The notes: generated from the letters alone by a model not told the origin. Positions 8,120-17,080 are shown, numbered from the stretch's first letter. The stretch: 28,232 nucleotides of DNA from DAIRVC01 sp036803025 (GCA_036803025.1 DAIRVC010000016.1:1-28232), one strand, 5' to 3'. Translations and numbers: made by a program.

Positions 8120-9090
8120 GCGGCGTCAGCGGGAGGCCGCGGCGGCGCCGGACGAACCGCCTCCTCGGGGATCGATCCACCCAGCCAGCGCAGCCAACCT
8201 CGTCCCCGCTGCTGAGGGGCGCGCGGCCGATCGAAACCGGCCAGGAGCAGTGCGCCGATGAGGAGTCCGGCGCCGATCCACTGCATTGGTGTCAACCGCT
8301 CCCCCAGCCAGACATACCCCATGAACACCGTGACGAGGAGCTCGGCCAGGCCGAGCAGCGCTGTGCGCATGCCGCCGATGTGCTTGACGCCGGCGAACAA
8401 CGCCAGCCGGGAAAGGAAGGTCGCCACCGTCAGGGCCAGGATGGGCGAGCGCGCGGAGGCGGGAAAGGCCAACCCGGCGCCGGGCGTCAGCAATCCAACC
8501 GGGACGACGACCGCCGCCATCGCCAACAGGGTATAGACCGTCACAGTGGGTGCGGGTACATCGTAGAGCACGCGCTGATTGATCGGGATATGCAGCGCAT
8601 ACAGGATGCTCGCACCCAGAACGCAGGCGGCTCCGATCGGGTCGACCTGCGCTCCAGCCGAGCGGCTCAGGAGCAGTACAGCCGGCAGACTGATGAGAAG
8701 CCGAACCAGCGTGAGCGATGTCTGCCGCTGCCCGTCGAGGTAGAGGAGCACGGCGGTGAATACGGGGTAGAGCGAGAACAGGAGTTGGACAACGCTGGCG
8801 GGAAGCCGCCCCAGCCCGGTGTAGAACAGGAGCGACCCGGCCCCGTTGAGCACTCCGGCGAGCGCGCAGCCTATGAAGCCGAGAGGATAGATGTACAGTG
8901 TCCGCCGACTGACCAGGAGCATGAGGCCCAGAAGGAGCGCGGCGGCGCCCAGGGTGCGCAGCGCGACGACGGTCAGGGGGTGCGTGCCGGCGCCGATGGC
9001 CAGTCGGCCGAAGATGGGCATCGTGCCCATCAAGACGGCAGAGGTCACCGCGAATGCCATACCTTGTCGGTGGGACCCTTGGGCGCGCAT
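8116..9090 (-). CDS. DMT/EamA-family transporter, probable metabolite exporter
   Basis: A 324-residue inner-membrane protein with about ten hydrophobic helices arranged as two EamA repeats. The usual end-of-repeat pattern (GERLTPMQWIGAGLLIGA) is followed by a charged, proline-rich cytoplasmic tail. The EamA family exports amino acids, nucleotides, drugs and other small molecules; E. coli RhtA, a threonine/homoserine exporter, belongs to it. The substrate here cannot be read from sequence. The gene is the last of the nine-gene operon, 12 bases after the threonine-synthase/receiver fusion, with a clear ribosome site (AGAGGGG) before ATG 9090. That position makes export of a product or substrate of the neighbouring enzyme a reasonable guess. 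Its stop codon overlaps that of the opposing response regulator. Confidence 0.88.
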   Translation of the reverse strand: MRAQGSHRQGMAFAVTSAVLMGTMPIFGRLAIGAGTHPLTVVALRTLGAAALLLGLMLLVSRRTLYIYPLGFIGCALAGVLNGAGSLLFYTGLGRLPASVVQLLFSLYPVFTAVLLYLDGQRQTSLTLVRLLISLPAVLLLSRSAGAQVDPIGAACVLGASILYALHIPINQRVLYDVPAPTVTVYTLLAMAAVVVPVGLLTPGAGLAFPASARSPILALTVATFLSRLALFAGVKHIGGMRTALLGLAELLVTVFMGYVWLGERLTPMQWIGAGLLIGALLLAGFDRPRAPQQRGRGWLRWLGGSIPEEAVRPAPPRPPADAA

Positions 9091-9102
9091 GCCGAGCCCC
9101 TC

Positions 9103-10788
9103 TTAGCGCAGTGTGCGGGCGACCTCTCCGAGGAGCTCCTCGTTGAGCAAATCGCCTTTCGTCATCAGGCGAGTGATCTGGCCTTCCAAGCGCTTGCGTT
9201 CGTCCGGGGTGAGCGTCTTGGCCGTGACGACGACGACCGGCACGTGCGCGGTATGCGGTTGGGCCTTGAGCCTCTCGAGCAGCTCGAACCCATCCATCTC
9301 CGGCATCATCAGGTCGAGGACCACCAGATCGGGCACCGTGCGATGAGTGTCGGCCAGGGCTTCGGCGCCGGAGCCTGCCTCCCGAACGATGTAGTCGCCG
9401 TGGGCGTTCAGGATGCGGGTGATCAGCCGGCGAGCGTCGGCGTGATCGTCGACGACCAGGATGCGCCGGGTGCGCGCCGGGTCGATCTGCGCCAGCGCAG
9501 CCAGGAGGCCCTCCTGCGGCGTCTGGCGTAAGCCGGTTGGCGCCAGCGCCACATCCTGGGCCCAACCTTCGCCGAGCAGCTGCTCGTCGACCGGCATCGT
9601 GTGTCCGGAGCAGTTGACCACGACCACCTGGTCGGACTTGACGAGGCCGGCTTGCGCCAACTTGAAGAGTCCGGCGAAGGCGACGGCCGCGGCCGGTTCG
9701 AGGGAGATGCCTTCCATCTTGGCGACGATATGGATGGCGCGGAAGGCCTCCTCGTCGCTCACGCTCTCGAATGTCCCCCCGGAGCCGGCCAGCATTCGCT
9801 GACGAAGGATCGTGTAGGACCGTCCCGGATCCCCGGTGCTCAGGGTGGCGATGTGGGTACGCGGCGAGGCGATGGGTGTGGCCTGCATTCGGCCTTCGCG
9901 CCAGGCCTGCACCATCGGATCGCATCCGGCGGTCTGAATGCCGGCGATGGCGGGGACTCTCCGCACCAACCCGATGTCCACCAGCTCCTGAAACCCCTTG
10001 AGGACTCCGACGGGGCCAATGCCGCCGCTCACAGCCTGGAAGTACCAATCCGGCGCCCGCCAGGCTGTCGGGCGCGGCCCGGCGTGCGGCAGGCTGCCGC
10101 TGACCTGTCCGAGCTGCTCGGAGATCTCGAAGGCGACCGTCTTCATTGCCTCGACGGCCGGCACCGAACGCGTGCCTCGATCCAGATACAGGCCGCGGCG
10201 CTGTGCGAACTCCGCCGCCAATTGCTTGGCCTGATCGTAGGTGCTGGTGACCTTGACGACCTGCGTCCCGTAGATGGCCACTTCGTGCATCTTCTCGGGA
10301 GGGACCAGGCTGGTCAGGAAGGCCCACAAGCGGATGCCCGCGCGCGCGCAGTAGGCCGAGTAGGAGATGGCGACGTTCCCGGTGGAGGCGACGACCGCTT
10401 CGGTGATCCCGGCCTCCTTGAGGACCGCGACGGTGACGGCCGCCTGCCGGTCTTTGAACGATCCGGTCGGGCTTTGGCGCTCGTCCTTGACGTATATATG
10501 GGGCAGGCCGAGCATCATGCCCAGATTGTGCGCAGGGTAGAGGGGTGTTCCGCCCTCGCCCATGGAGAATCCGGTAGGCAGAGCGCGCACGGGCAGAAGA
10601 TCCAGGTAGCGCCACAGAGTCTGAGGGCGACGTGCGATTGCCTGCGGATAATCAGGCGGCAGGGCCGTCAGCGCATAGCGGGCCTCGCGCCAGGCGCTTC
10701 CGCAGCGGGGACACGCCTGAGTGGTGGGGTGGTACGGCGTGCGCTGGTTGCAGTCGAGGCACTCGACCTCAACGCGCGACGCCATCAT
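9103..10788 (-). CDS. Threonine-synthase-family PLP enzyme fused to a C-terminal receiver domain
   Basis: A 561-residue fusion. The first 30 residues form a zinc ribbon (C10, C13, C26, C29), as in many threonine synthases. A fold-type II PLP domain (about 65-425) follows, with Schiff-base lysine K112 in SPTGSFKDR, the ASTGNVAIS substrate loop and a glycine-rich phosphate-binding loop (SGGIGPVG, 254-261). Residues 441-561 are a receiver with acidic pair D447/D448, phospho-acceptor D492 (VVLDLMMPEMDG), T522 and a lysine at K544, although that lysine lacks the usual following proline. Threonine synthase converts O-phosphohomoserine to threonine; a related beta-replacement reaction is possible. 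ATG 10788 lies inside the end of the kinase gene (20-base overlap), and an exporter gene follows. Phosphorylation of D492 may control catalysis, oligomerisation or location. No linker or open-frame break suggests an assembly artefact. Confidence 0.9.
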   Translation of the reverse strand: MMASRVEVECLDCNQRTPYHPTTQACPRCGSAWREARYALTALPPDYPQAIARRPQTLWRYLDLLPVRALPTGFSMGEGGTPLYPAHNLGMMLGLPHIYVKDERQSPTGSFKDRQAAVTVAVLKEAGITEAVVASTGNVAISYSAYCARAGIRLWAFLTSLVPPEKMHEVAIYGTQVVKVTSTYDQAKQLAAEFAQRRGLYLDRGTRSVPAVEAMKTVAFEISEQLGQVSGSLPHAGPRPTAWRAPDWYFQAVSGGIGPVGVLKGFQELVDIGLVRRVPAIAGIQTAGCDPMVQAWREGRMQATPIASPRTHIATLSTGDPGRSYTILRQRMLAGSGGTFESVSDEEAFRAIHIVAKMEGISLEPAAAVAFAGLFKLAQAGLVKSDQVVVVNCSGHTMPVDEQLLGEGWAQDVALAPTGLRQTPQEGLLAALAQIDPARTRRILVVDDHADARRLITRILNAHGDYIVREAGSGAEALADTHRTVPDLVVLDLMMPEMDGFELLERLKAQPHTAHVPVVVVTAKTLTPDERKRLEGQITRLMTKGDLLNEELLGEVARTLR

Positions 10789-13111
10789 CGGCCTCAGTGG
10801 GCGGCGCGAGCGGGCCGGCTTCCGGCCCGGAGGGAGGCCGCAGCAGCGACTTGAGCTTGGCGATGATCTCGTCCGTCACTGCCGTCAGTGTGAAGCCCTT
10901 CTCCTGCAGCCGCTGCACACGGCGGCTCAGGTCGTCCAGCTGCTCCGCGGTCGGGTCACCCGACGTCAGCAGGGCGACCGGCACGGCGCGGGTGCGCTCG
11001 TCCTGCTTGAGGGCCTCGAACAGCTGCAGTCCGCCCGGTGCGGGCATATCGACATCGACGATGATCAGGCCCGGAGGCTGGGAGACAGCAGATGCCCAGG
11101 CCTGCAGGCCGTCGTCGATCGCCGAGGTGGCCGCGCCGGTCGTGGTGTTGATGAGGGCCACAAGGCCGGAACGCTCTTCATCCGGCACCGAGACCACCAT
11201 GATCGGGGGGATCGCGCCGGTCTTGAGGCCCAACCGCCCCAGAGACATGTTCAAGTTGTCGCGGTCGACAGGGCGGCGCAGCATGTCGAGCGGCCCCGGC
11301 CAGTAGCCCAGGCCGCTATCGGGATGCAGGGCGGCGACGAGCGTCGGGATCCCGGAGGAGGTCCTGTCGGCGCGCAGCTGGGAGAGCAGCCGCCAGGCAG
11401 CCGCCTGGGCCATGCCCGCGGCAAGGACGATGCCCGCCGGATGGATTTCGCCAACAGTCTGGAGGGTGCGCTCGGGGTCTGCCAGAATGTGGCTGCGCAG
11501 GCCGGCTGTCTCGATGGCTTGGCCAAGTGCCTGGCTTGACTTCTCCTCGGGATCGATCACAAGGACGAGTGGTGCTTCGGCAGGCTCGACCGGCGGGAGC
11601 CCCGGCCCTTCGACCGGGAGCGAGAATGCGAAGGTGCTGCCTTCGCCCAGCGCGCTCTCGACCCAGATGCGGCCGCCGTGCAGGCTGACCAGCTGCCGGC
11701 AGATCGAGAGCCCCAACCCGGTCCCGCCGCTCTTGCGAGTGGGCGAGGAGTCGACCTGCGAGAAGGGTTCGAACAGCCGGGATTGATCGGCGGGGGCGAT
11801 GCCCGGGCCGGTGTCGTAGACTGCCACCACGACCTCGCGCTTGCCGCCGCGCTCGACGGCACGGGCGGTCACCCCAACATGCCCCTTCTCGGTGAACTTG
11901 CAGGCGTTCGAGACCAGGTTGAGCAGAATCTGGCGCACGCGGATGTTATCGGCCTGGATCGGTGTCAGATCGTCGGGCACATCGACCATCAACTCGATCG
12001 GCCGGTCCTTGACCAGGCCGGTGGCCGTGGCCATCACGCTGCGGATGATCTCCCCCAGATCGACCTCGGTGAAGGCGAGCTCCATCTTCCCGGCGTCGAT
12101 GCGCGAGATATCCAGAATGTCGTTGATCAGGCCCAGCAGGTGCTGGCCGGCATTGTAGATGGCCTGCAGGTCCTGTGATTGAGTCTCGTTTACCGGCCCA
12201 TCGATGCCCTTCAGGATTACGCGTGAGAAGCCGATGATCGAGTTCAGCGGGGTGCGCAGCTCGTGGCTCATGTTGGCCAGGAACTGCGTCTTCAGGCGGT
12301 CGGCCTCACGCATCTCCTCCAGGGCCTGCTGGGCGAGCTGGTAGGTGCGGGCGTCCTGCATCGCCAGGGTCAGCTGCTGAGCCACCCCTTCGACCAGCAG
12401 TCGATCATCCAGTGACCAAGGCTTGGCGCCCTGCCTGGCGTCCACTTCGAGGTAGCCCAGGACGCCGGTCTGGCTGCGCAGCGGCACCACCAGCTTGTCT
12501 CCCGTGGCGGCTGGCTGTGCGACCGGGTGATCGTCAAGTTCGCGAAGCTCACCGCCGTCGTCCACATAGCCGGAGGCGTTCGCCCAGCTGACCACAATCT
12601 GCGCCGGCGTGAGCGGGCTGACCTCGGACGGCTCATGGGGGGCTCGGGCGGCATGCGCGGCCGGCGCCGGCTTGCGGCGATCGAGGACCAGAGCTACGCC
12701 ACGATATCCGAGCTTCTCGCCGGCCAGCGTCTGGCGTACCAATGCGTTGACAACCAGAACCAGATCTTCTCCGGCACGCGTCCGCGCTTCCAGACGCAGG
12801 TCGTGGATCTCCTCTTGGGCCTCGAAGGCCTGCGCGAGGATCTGAGCCGAGCGGGTGTTGAACCCCAGATCGCTGACCTTGCGGTCCAGCGCCTCTTCCA
12901 GGGTGTAGCCGAGCACCTGTTCGATCTCCGGGCTGCACCACACGATCGTGCCCTGGGCGTCTGTCTCCCAGACCCAGCCCTGGGCCCGCTCCTTCTCGCT
13001 CAGCCCGAGCCGCAGCGGCGAGAGCGCGCCGGTGCGCGGCGTAGACTCAATCAACCCGGCGAACAGGCTCTCAAGCCGGTTGTGGAGTCGATCCTGCGGA
13101 CTCTTGGACAT
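10769..13111 (-). CDS. PAS-GAF histidine kinase with two degenerate C-terminal receivers
   Basis: A 780-residue cytoplasmic kinase, the only kinase of the nine-gene operon. Domains: PAS (about 42-145, with WVWETDAQGTIVWCSPEIE), GAF-like (about 170-255), HisKA with H283 (FLANMSHELRTPLNS), and a complete HATPase_c (NLVSNACKFTEKG, YDTGPGIAP, GTGLGLSICRQL). The C-terminus carries two receiver-like folds. The first (about 514-620) has alanines where the phospho-aspartate should be (GIVLAAGM). The second (about 636-757) keeps a candidate D686 (LIIVDVDMP) but has VVSVPDEE in place of the acidic pair. Hence neither is a canonical receiver. ATG 13111 lies inside the end of the parA-like gene with GAGG upstream, and the 3' end overlaps the PLP-enzyme gene, so translation is probably coupled. 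It is a candidate phosphodonor for the receivers encoded in the same operon. Confidence 0.92.
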   Translation of the reverse strand: MSKSPQDRLHNRLESLFAGLIESTPRTGALSPLRLGLSEKERAQGWVWETDAQGTIVWCSPEIEQVLGYTLEEALDRKVSDLGFNTRSAQILAQAFEAQEEIHDLRLEARTRAGEDLVLVVNALVRQTLAGEKLGYRGVALVLDRRKPAPAAHAARAPHEPSEVSPLTPAQIVVSWANASGYVDDGGELRELDDHPVAQPAATGDKLVVPLRSQTGVLGYLEVDARQGAKPWSLDDRLLVEGVAQQLTLAMQDARTYQLAQQALEEMREADRLKTQFLANMSHELRTPLNSIIGFSRVILKGIDGPVNETQSQDLQAIYNAGQHLLGLINDILDISRIDAGKMELAFTEVDLGEIIRSVMATATGLVKDRPIELMVDVPDDLTPIQADNIRVRQILLNLVSNACKFTEKGHVGVTARAVERGGKREVVVAVYDTGPGIAPADQSRLFEPFSQVDSSPTRKSGGTGLGLSICRQLVSLHGGRIWVESALGEGSTFAFSLPVEGPGLPPVEPAEAPLVLVIDPEEKSSQALGQAIETAGLRSHILADPERTLQTVGEIHPAGIVLAAGMAQAAAWRLLSQLRADRTSSGIPTLVAALHPDSGLGYWPGPLDMLRRPVDRDNLNMSLGRLGLKTGAIPPIMVVSVPDEERSGLVALINTTTGAATSAIDDGLQAWASAVSQPPGLIIVDVDMPAPGGLQLFEALKQDERTRAVPVALLTSGDPTAEQLDDLSRRVQRLQEKGFTLTAVTDEIIAKLKSLLRPPSGPEAGPLAPPTEADDGVAR

Positions 13112-13859
13112 ACTGCCTCATTTCCTGCGCCAGCTCCCGGTAGTGCTGAGCGCCACGGCTGGCCGGAGCGTAGACCGTGATGGGTTGGGCGAAGACCGGG
13201 CTTTCGCGCAGGCGCGTGTCGACTTCGATGGTGGTCTTGAAGACTGCCTGGCTGAATGCCTGGCGCACCTGCGCCTCCAGGCTGCGGTGGATCCGGTTGC
13301 GGCGGTCGACCATGGTCAGCAGGACGCGGTAGCGCAGGCGCGGGTTGGTCCTCTGGCGGATGCTGCGCACAAGCTCGAGCATGTCCCGCAGAGCGTGCGC
13401 GGAGAAATACTCGCATTGTGTCGGGATGATCAACAGGTTGGCGGCGGTCAGGGCCGAGCGCGTAATCGGGCCGAGCGAAGGCGGGCAATCCAGCAGGATG
13501 ACGTCGTAGTTCGTCGCCGCCATGAGCGCCTGGCGCAGCAGGTGTTCGTAGCGGTCGCGCACGCCTAGGAACCGTTCTGCCAGGGCCAATTCCTGGCTGG
13601 CGGGGATCAGGTCCAGGCCGGGCAGGCCGGTCTCGCGGCTCACGCCCACCGGGGAGTAGTTGCCCAGCAGCACGTCGGCAACCGATCGCCGGACGGACGA
13701 GGGGTGCACGCCCAGTGAGAGGGTCAGGTTGGCCTGCGGATCGAGGTCGACCAGCAGGACCTCGGCGTGGCCCTCGACCAGCGCGGCCCCGAGCGACAGG
13801 GTGGTGGTCGTCTTTCCGACCCCGCCCTTCTCGTTGGCGATAACGATGACGTGGGTCAT
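13071..13859 (-). CDS. ParA/MinD-type ATPase
   Basis: A 262-residue P-loop ATPase of the ParA class. The deviant Walker A motif EKGGVGKTTTT carries the signature lysine K11 and the catalytic lysine K16. D40 lies in VDLDPQANLT, and the Walker B-like DVILLDCPPSLG has D124. Proteins of this class form ATP-dependent dimers that bind the nucleoid and move or space DNA, carboxysomes, flagella or chemoreceptor clusters. No ParB gene or parS-like repeat is visible nearby, so plasmid or chromosome partitioning is less likely. Here the gene sits between three membrane receptors and their presumed kinase. It overlaps the preceding receptor by 4 bases (ATGA) and the kinase by 41 bases. Positioning of the receptor-kinase assembly, as ParC/PpfA do for chemosensory arrays, is the best contextual hypothesis. 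Confidence 0.93.
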   Translation of the reverse strand: MTHVIVIANEKGGVGKTTTTLSLGAALVEGHAEVLLVDLDPQANLTLSLGVHPSSVRRSVADVLLGNYSPVGVSRETGLPGLDLIPASQELALAERFLGVRDRYEHLLRQALMAATNYDVILLDCPPSLGPITRSALTAANLLIIPTQCEYFSAHALRDMLELVRSIRQRTNPRLRYRVLLTMVDRRNRIHRSLEAQVRQAFSQAVFKTTIEVDTRLRESPVFAQPITVYAPASRGAQHYRELAQEMRQYVQESAGSTPQPA

Positions 13860-16800
13860 GCGGCTTCCTCCGCGCGTTGCGCGGCCGGGACACTCGAGGG
13901 GTGGCCGTCGCCGCCGGGGGCCCCGCCTGCTTCTTGCGCCAGGCGGATGCGAGCGCTGCGGGCGCCGAGAGTCTGGCGCAGCTCCTGGATGGCCGTTTTC
14001 ATCATGCTGTCGACGTCGCTGGCGGCGCGCACCTTGCTGGAGATTTCCAGGATCGACTGCTCGCGGCGCGCCCGGTGCAAAGTCTCGTCGAACAGGCGGG
14101 CATTCTCCAGCGCAACGCTGAGCTGGTCGGCAAGGATCTGCAGCACGGCGACATCGTCTTCGCTGAAGGCGTGCGGCGAGGTGTGTTGAAGATCGATCGC
14201 CCCAATCACGCGCTGCCCGATCTTGAGTGGCAGGCCGAGCTCGCAGCGCGTGTCCGGCAGCAGCGGGTTGGGCAGGTGGAACGGATCCTGAGCGGTGTCC
14301 TGGGCGATGTGATGCTCGCCTGTACGGGTTACCTGGCCGACGACCGAACGCGAGCCGACGGCCAGTCGGTGGCCGCGGGCGATCATCTCCCGTCCGGCCT
14401 CCCCGGTCGATTCGCGCACAACGGCGAATTCGCCGTCATCCGAAAGCAGGAAGACGGAGACGTGGTAGAGGGAGAAGCGCGCACGGATCAGCTCGATGGA
14501 GCGGCGCAGGAGCGTGGATGGATCGAGCAGGCCGGTGGCATCGCGAGCGATCTCGGCTGCGGTCTGCAGCTGGGCGGCCCGGCGCTGGGTCTCGTCCAGC
14601 AGGCGGATCTGTTCCAGCGCCGTGGCGACCTCATCGGCGACGCTCTGGAGGACGTCCTTGTCGACGTCATCCCAGCCGCTGGGCCCCTGCGGGACTTCTG
14701 CCCGGATGGCGCCGATGGATTCACCGCGCAGCGCGATGGGCACTTCGATCGGCTCCTCTTCGCTGGAAGCCGGCGGGCCGCTTCTCAACGCGTACTCAAA
14801 CGTGCTGCGGCGCGGGTCGGAGGTGCGGGCATCCAGCACTTTGTCCCAGGCATCGCGTGTCTGGCGGCGATACAGGGCGTCGACCTGCTGCAGGCTGTGT
14901 TCCATGTCCTCGAACAGGCGTGTGTTCTCGATGGCCACTGCCAGGATACCGGATAGGGTCTCGAGGATCTCGGCGTCCGGTTCGCCCAGGCTGTTCGGTT
15001 CGACCTGCTCAACGGCGAGGGCGCCGATCGCCTGGCCGCGTGTCATCAGCGGCACGGCCAGCAGTGCGCGCGGCTCGGTCTCGGCGGCGCTGAGCAGGGG
15101 CATGCGCTCGTCGGCGGCGAGGTCGGGGATCATGACCGGGGCTTTGAGCCCGACGGCGCGGCCGAGAATGCCCTGGCCGACCGGCGTGCGAGTTCCGAGG
15201 GCCAGGGGGCGGGTCGGCGCGGTGGCGGACGAGGCGCGGATCAAGATCTCGGCGCCCTCCTGCAGGCCGAGGGTTACGCGCCGATAGCCGAAGGCGCGCC
15301 GGATCAGATCCGTGGATCGATGCAGCACCTCACGCAGCCCGAGCTGCTCGCTGATCTGCCGCGAGACTTCGATCATCTTGCGCCGCTGAGTGGCGCGCTC
15401 GGTCTCCGAGCTGAGCAGGCTGGCATTCTCGATGGCGATCGCCAGCTGGTCGGCCACGGTCTGCATGATGAGCAGGTCGTCGGCGTCGAATGCATTCTCA
15501 TCCTTGCTCTGTGCGTCCAGCACCCCGGTGACGCGGCCGCCGACGCGCAGCGGCAAGGCCATCTCGGAACGCGTCTCCGGAAGGTCGGGGTTGGCGAAGT
15601 GGGCCGCGTCTGAGCCGACGTCGGCGGCGATGCGGGCCGTGCCGCTTTCGGCAACGTAGCCGACGATGCCCATCCTGCCGACGGCCAGCTTGTGGCCGCG
15701 CAGCAGCATACGCCGGCCGCCTTCGGAAGAGGCTGCCCGCAGCAAGGCGTACTCGTTCTTGTCGTCCAGAAGGAAGACGGCGGCGTGATAGAAGCCGAAC
15801 CGCTCCGACAAGAGGCGGACCGATTCGTCCAGCAGCTTGTCGATCTCGCGCACGGCCGCGGCATCGCGGGCGACCTCGGCGGCGGTGCGGATCTGGCGCG
15901 TGCGTTCCTCGACGCGGTCCTCCAGACCGCGGTAAAGGGCCTGGAGCTCGTCGGCCATTTCGTTGAAGGCCGCAGCCAGGCGGCCGATCTCATCCGTCTG
16001 TGTCACAGGTACCCTGTGCCGCAGATCGCCGGTGGCGATGCGTTCGGCCCCGCCGGTGAGGTCCCCCAACGGGCGCAGTGAGCGGCGCGTCGCCAGAGGC
16101 ACAATCACTGCAACCAGGGTGAAGGCGCCGACCAGCAGCAGCAGGCTGAACAGGGAGAGCGAGTTCAAGCCGGTGTAGGCGACCGACTGCGGCATCTCCA
16201 GCACGACGGCCGTGCTCAAGTCGGGTACCCAGCGGTAGTAGGCCAGCACCTGGTCTCCGTCCAGTGCCCGGAACTCCAGGCTGCCGCTTGGCTGGTCAGG
16301 GATGCGATCGAAGACGGGATGCTCAGCCACGCGGACGATGCGGATCTGGCCGGTCTCGAGTGGATCGTAGACGGCGAGGGTGTCGGGCTGGATGAGGAAG
16401 TACAGCTCGCTCGACGGGACCTGCACTGCGCCCACGTCTACGATCAACGTGGTTATTCGGGCGTCATTCGACATGCCGACCAGCGCCGTCTGCAGTTCCG
16501 GATCGTCGCTGGGGAAGGGCATCACGGTGAAGAACGAGATCGGCGTCGCCCGGCTGAAAGCCATGTCGCGTGTGACATGCGAGGCCGTGGTGGGCATCTC
16601 GGCGATGCCGGCGATCGTGTCCCCCTCCCAGAATCGAGGCGTGGCGGCCAGGATCAAGCCGTCGCTCATGCGCACCACCATCAGCCCGGTGTACAGGCCA
16701 TCGCTGACGCGTTCGTTGATGGTGGTGAGCCGCTCGACGATCTGGGCGCGCAGCTCGTCGGCCTGGCGCGGGCGCGAGATCTGTGCCGCCAGCTGGCCGG

Positions 16801-17080
16801 CCAGATCGGCGAAGGAGCGCGTCTGGGTGGCCGCCCAGAGGGGGTACTCGTGCGCCGTACGCCAATCCTCGAGCGCCAGGGCCTGGCGTTCCGTAGCCTG
16901 GCGAAGCTGGACGACGACCTGGTCGCGCAGCAGCGCGCGCGAGCGCTGATAGGCGGCCAGACCCAGGATCAATAGCGGGATGAGCGCCAGCGGGAGCAGC
17001 GTCAGAGTCAGGCGGGCGGAGAGGCTCTCGCGCGGGGAGGCGATGCGCAACCGCTTCCAGAACGGGACCTGTGCGGTCAT
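13856..17080 (-). CDS. Membrane sensor with HAMP and four GAF modules, no kinase domain
   Basis: A 1074-residue receptor. TM1 is at about 24-46, an extracytoplasmic sensor region of about 260 residues follows, then TM2 (about 309-331), HAMP (about 331-385) and a coiled coil. Next come GAF (405-555), GAF (575-722), a divergent GAF-like module (730-825) and GAF (840-995). The chain ends in a stretch that resembles the first helices and strand of another GAF (1005-1048), followed by a low-complexity tail. No HisKA, HATPase, GGDEF, EAL or methyl-accepting signature is present, so its output must go through partners. The extracytoplasmic ends and transmembrane segments resemble those of the receptor at 20127-22046 (both have PQS, Y, then GLNSL before TM2). 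ATG 17080 overlaps the preceding stop by 4 bases. Confidence 0.9.
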   Translation of the reverse strand: MTAQVPFWKRLRIASPRESLSARLTLTLLPLALIPLLILGLAAYQRSRALLRDQVVVQLRQATERQALALEDWRTAHEYPLWAATQTRSFADLAGQLAAQISRPRQADELRAQIVERLTTINERVSDGLYTGLMVVRMSDGLILAATPRFWEGDTIAGIAEMPTTASHVTRDMAFSRATPISFFTVMPFPSDDPELQTALVGMSNDARITTLIVDVGAVQVPSSELYFLIQPDTLAVYDPLETGQIRIVRVAEHPVFDRIPDQPSGSLEFRALDGDQVLAYYRWVPDLSTAVVLEMPQSVAYTGLNSLSLFSLLLLVGAFTLVAVIVPLATRRSLRPLGDLTGGAERIATGDLRHRVPVTQTDEIGRLAAAFNEMADELQALYRGLEDRVEERTRQIRTAAEVARDAAAVREIDKLLDESVRLLSERFGFYHAAVFLLDDKNEYALLRAASSEGGRRMLLRGHKLAVGRMGIVGYVAESGTARIAADVGSDAAHFANPDLPETRSEMALPLRVGGRVTGVLDAQSKDENAFDADDLLIMQTVADQLAIAIENASLLSSETERATQRRKMIEVSRQISEQLGLREVLHRSTDLIRRAFGYRRVTLGLQEGAEILIRASSATAPTRPLALGTRTPVGQGILGRAVGLKAPVMIPDLAADERMPLLSAAETEPRALLAVPLMTRGQAIGALAVEQVEPNSLGEPDAEILETLSGILAVAIENTRLFEDMEHSLQQVDALYRRQTRDAWDKVLDARTSDPRRSTFEYALRSGPPASSEEEPIEVPIALRGESIGAIRAEVPQGPSGWDDVDKDVLQSVADEVATALEQIRLLDETQRRAAQLQTAAEIARDATGLLDPSTLLRRSIELIRARFSLYHVSVFLLSDDGEFAVVRESTGEAGREMIARGHRLAVGSRSVVGQVTRTGEHHIAQDTAQDPFHLPNPLLPDTRCELGLPLKIGQRVIGAIDLQHTSPHAFSEDDVAVLQILADQLSVALENARLFDETLHRARREQSILEISSKVRAASDVDSMMKTAIQELRQTLGARSARIRLAQEAGGAPGGDGHPSSVPAAQRAEEAA

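Noticed and set aside
8126..10615. Long open frame of about 829 codons on the minus strand across the PLP-enzyme and exporter genes
   Set aside because: It is in a different frame of the same strand, rich in R, G, P, A and H with no recognisable domain. The two genes it overlies have clear motifs and ribosome sites. It is a GC-bias shadow.
13071..13859. Plasmid or chromosome partition locus
   Set aside because: No ParB-like gene or repeated parS-like palindromes are visible nearby, and the gene is embedded by overlaps in a receptor-kinase operon.
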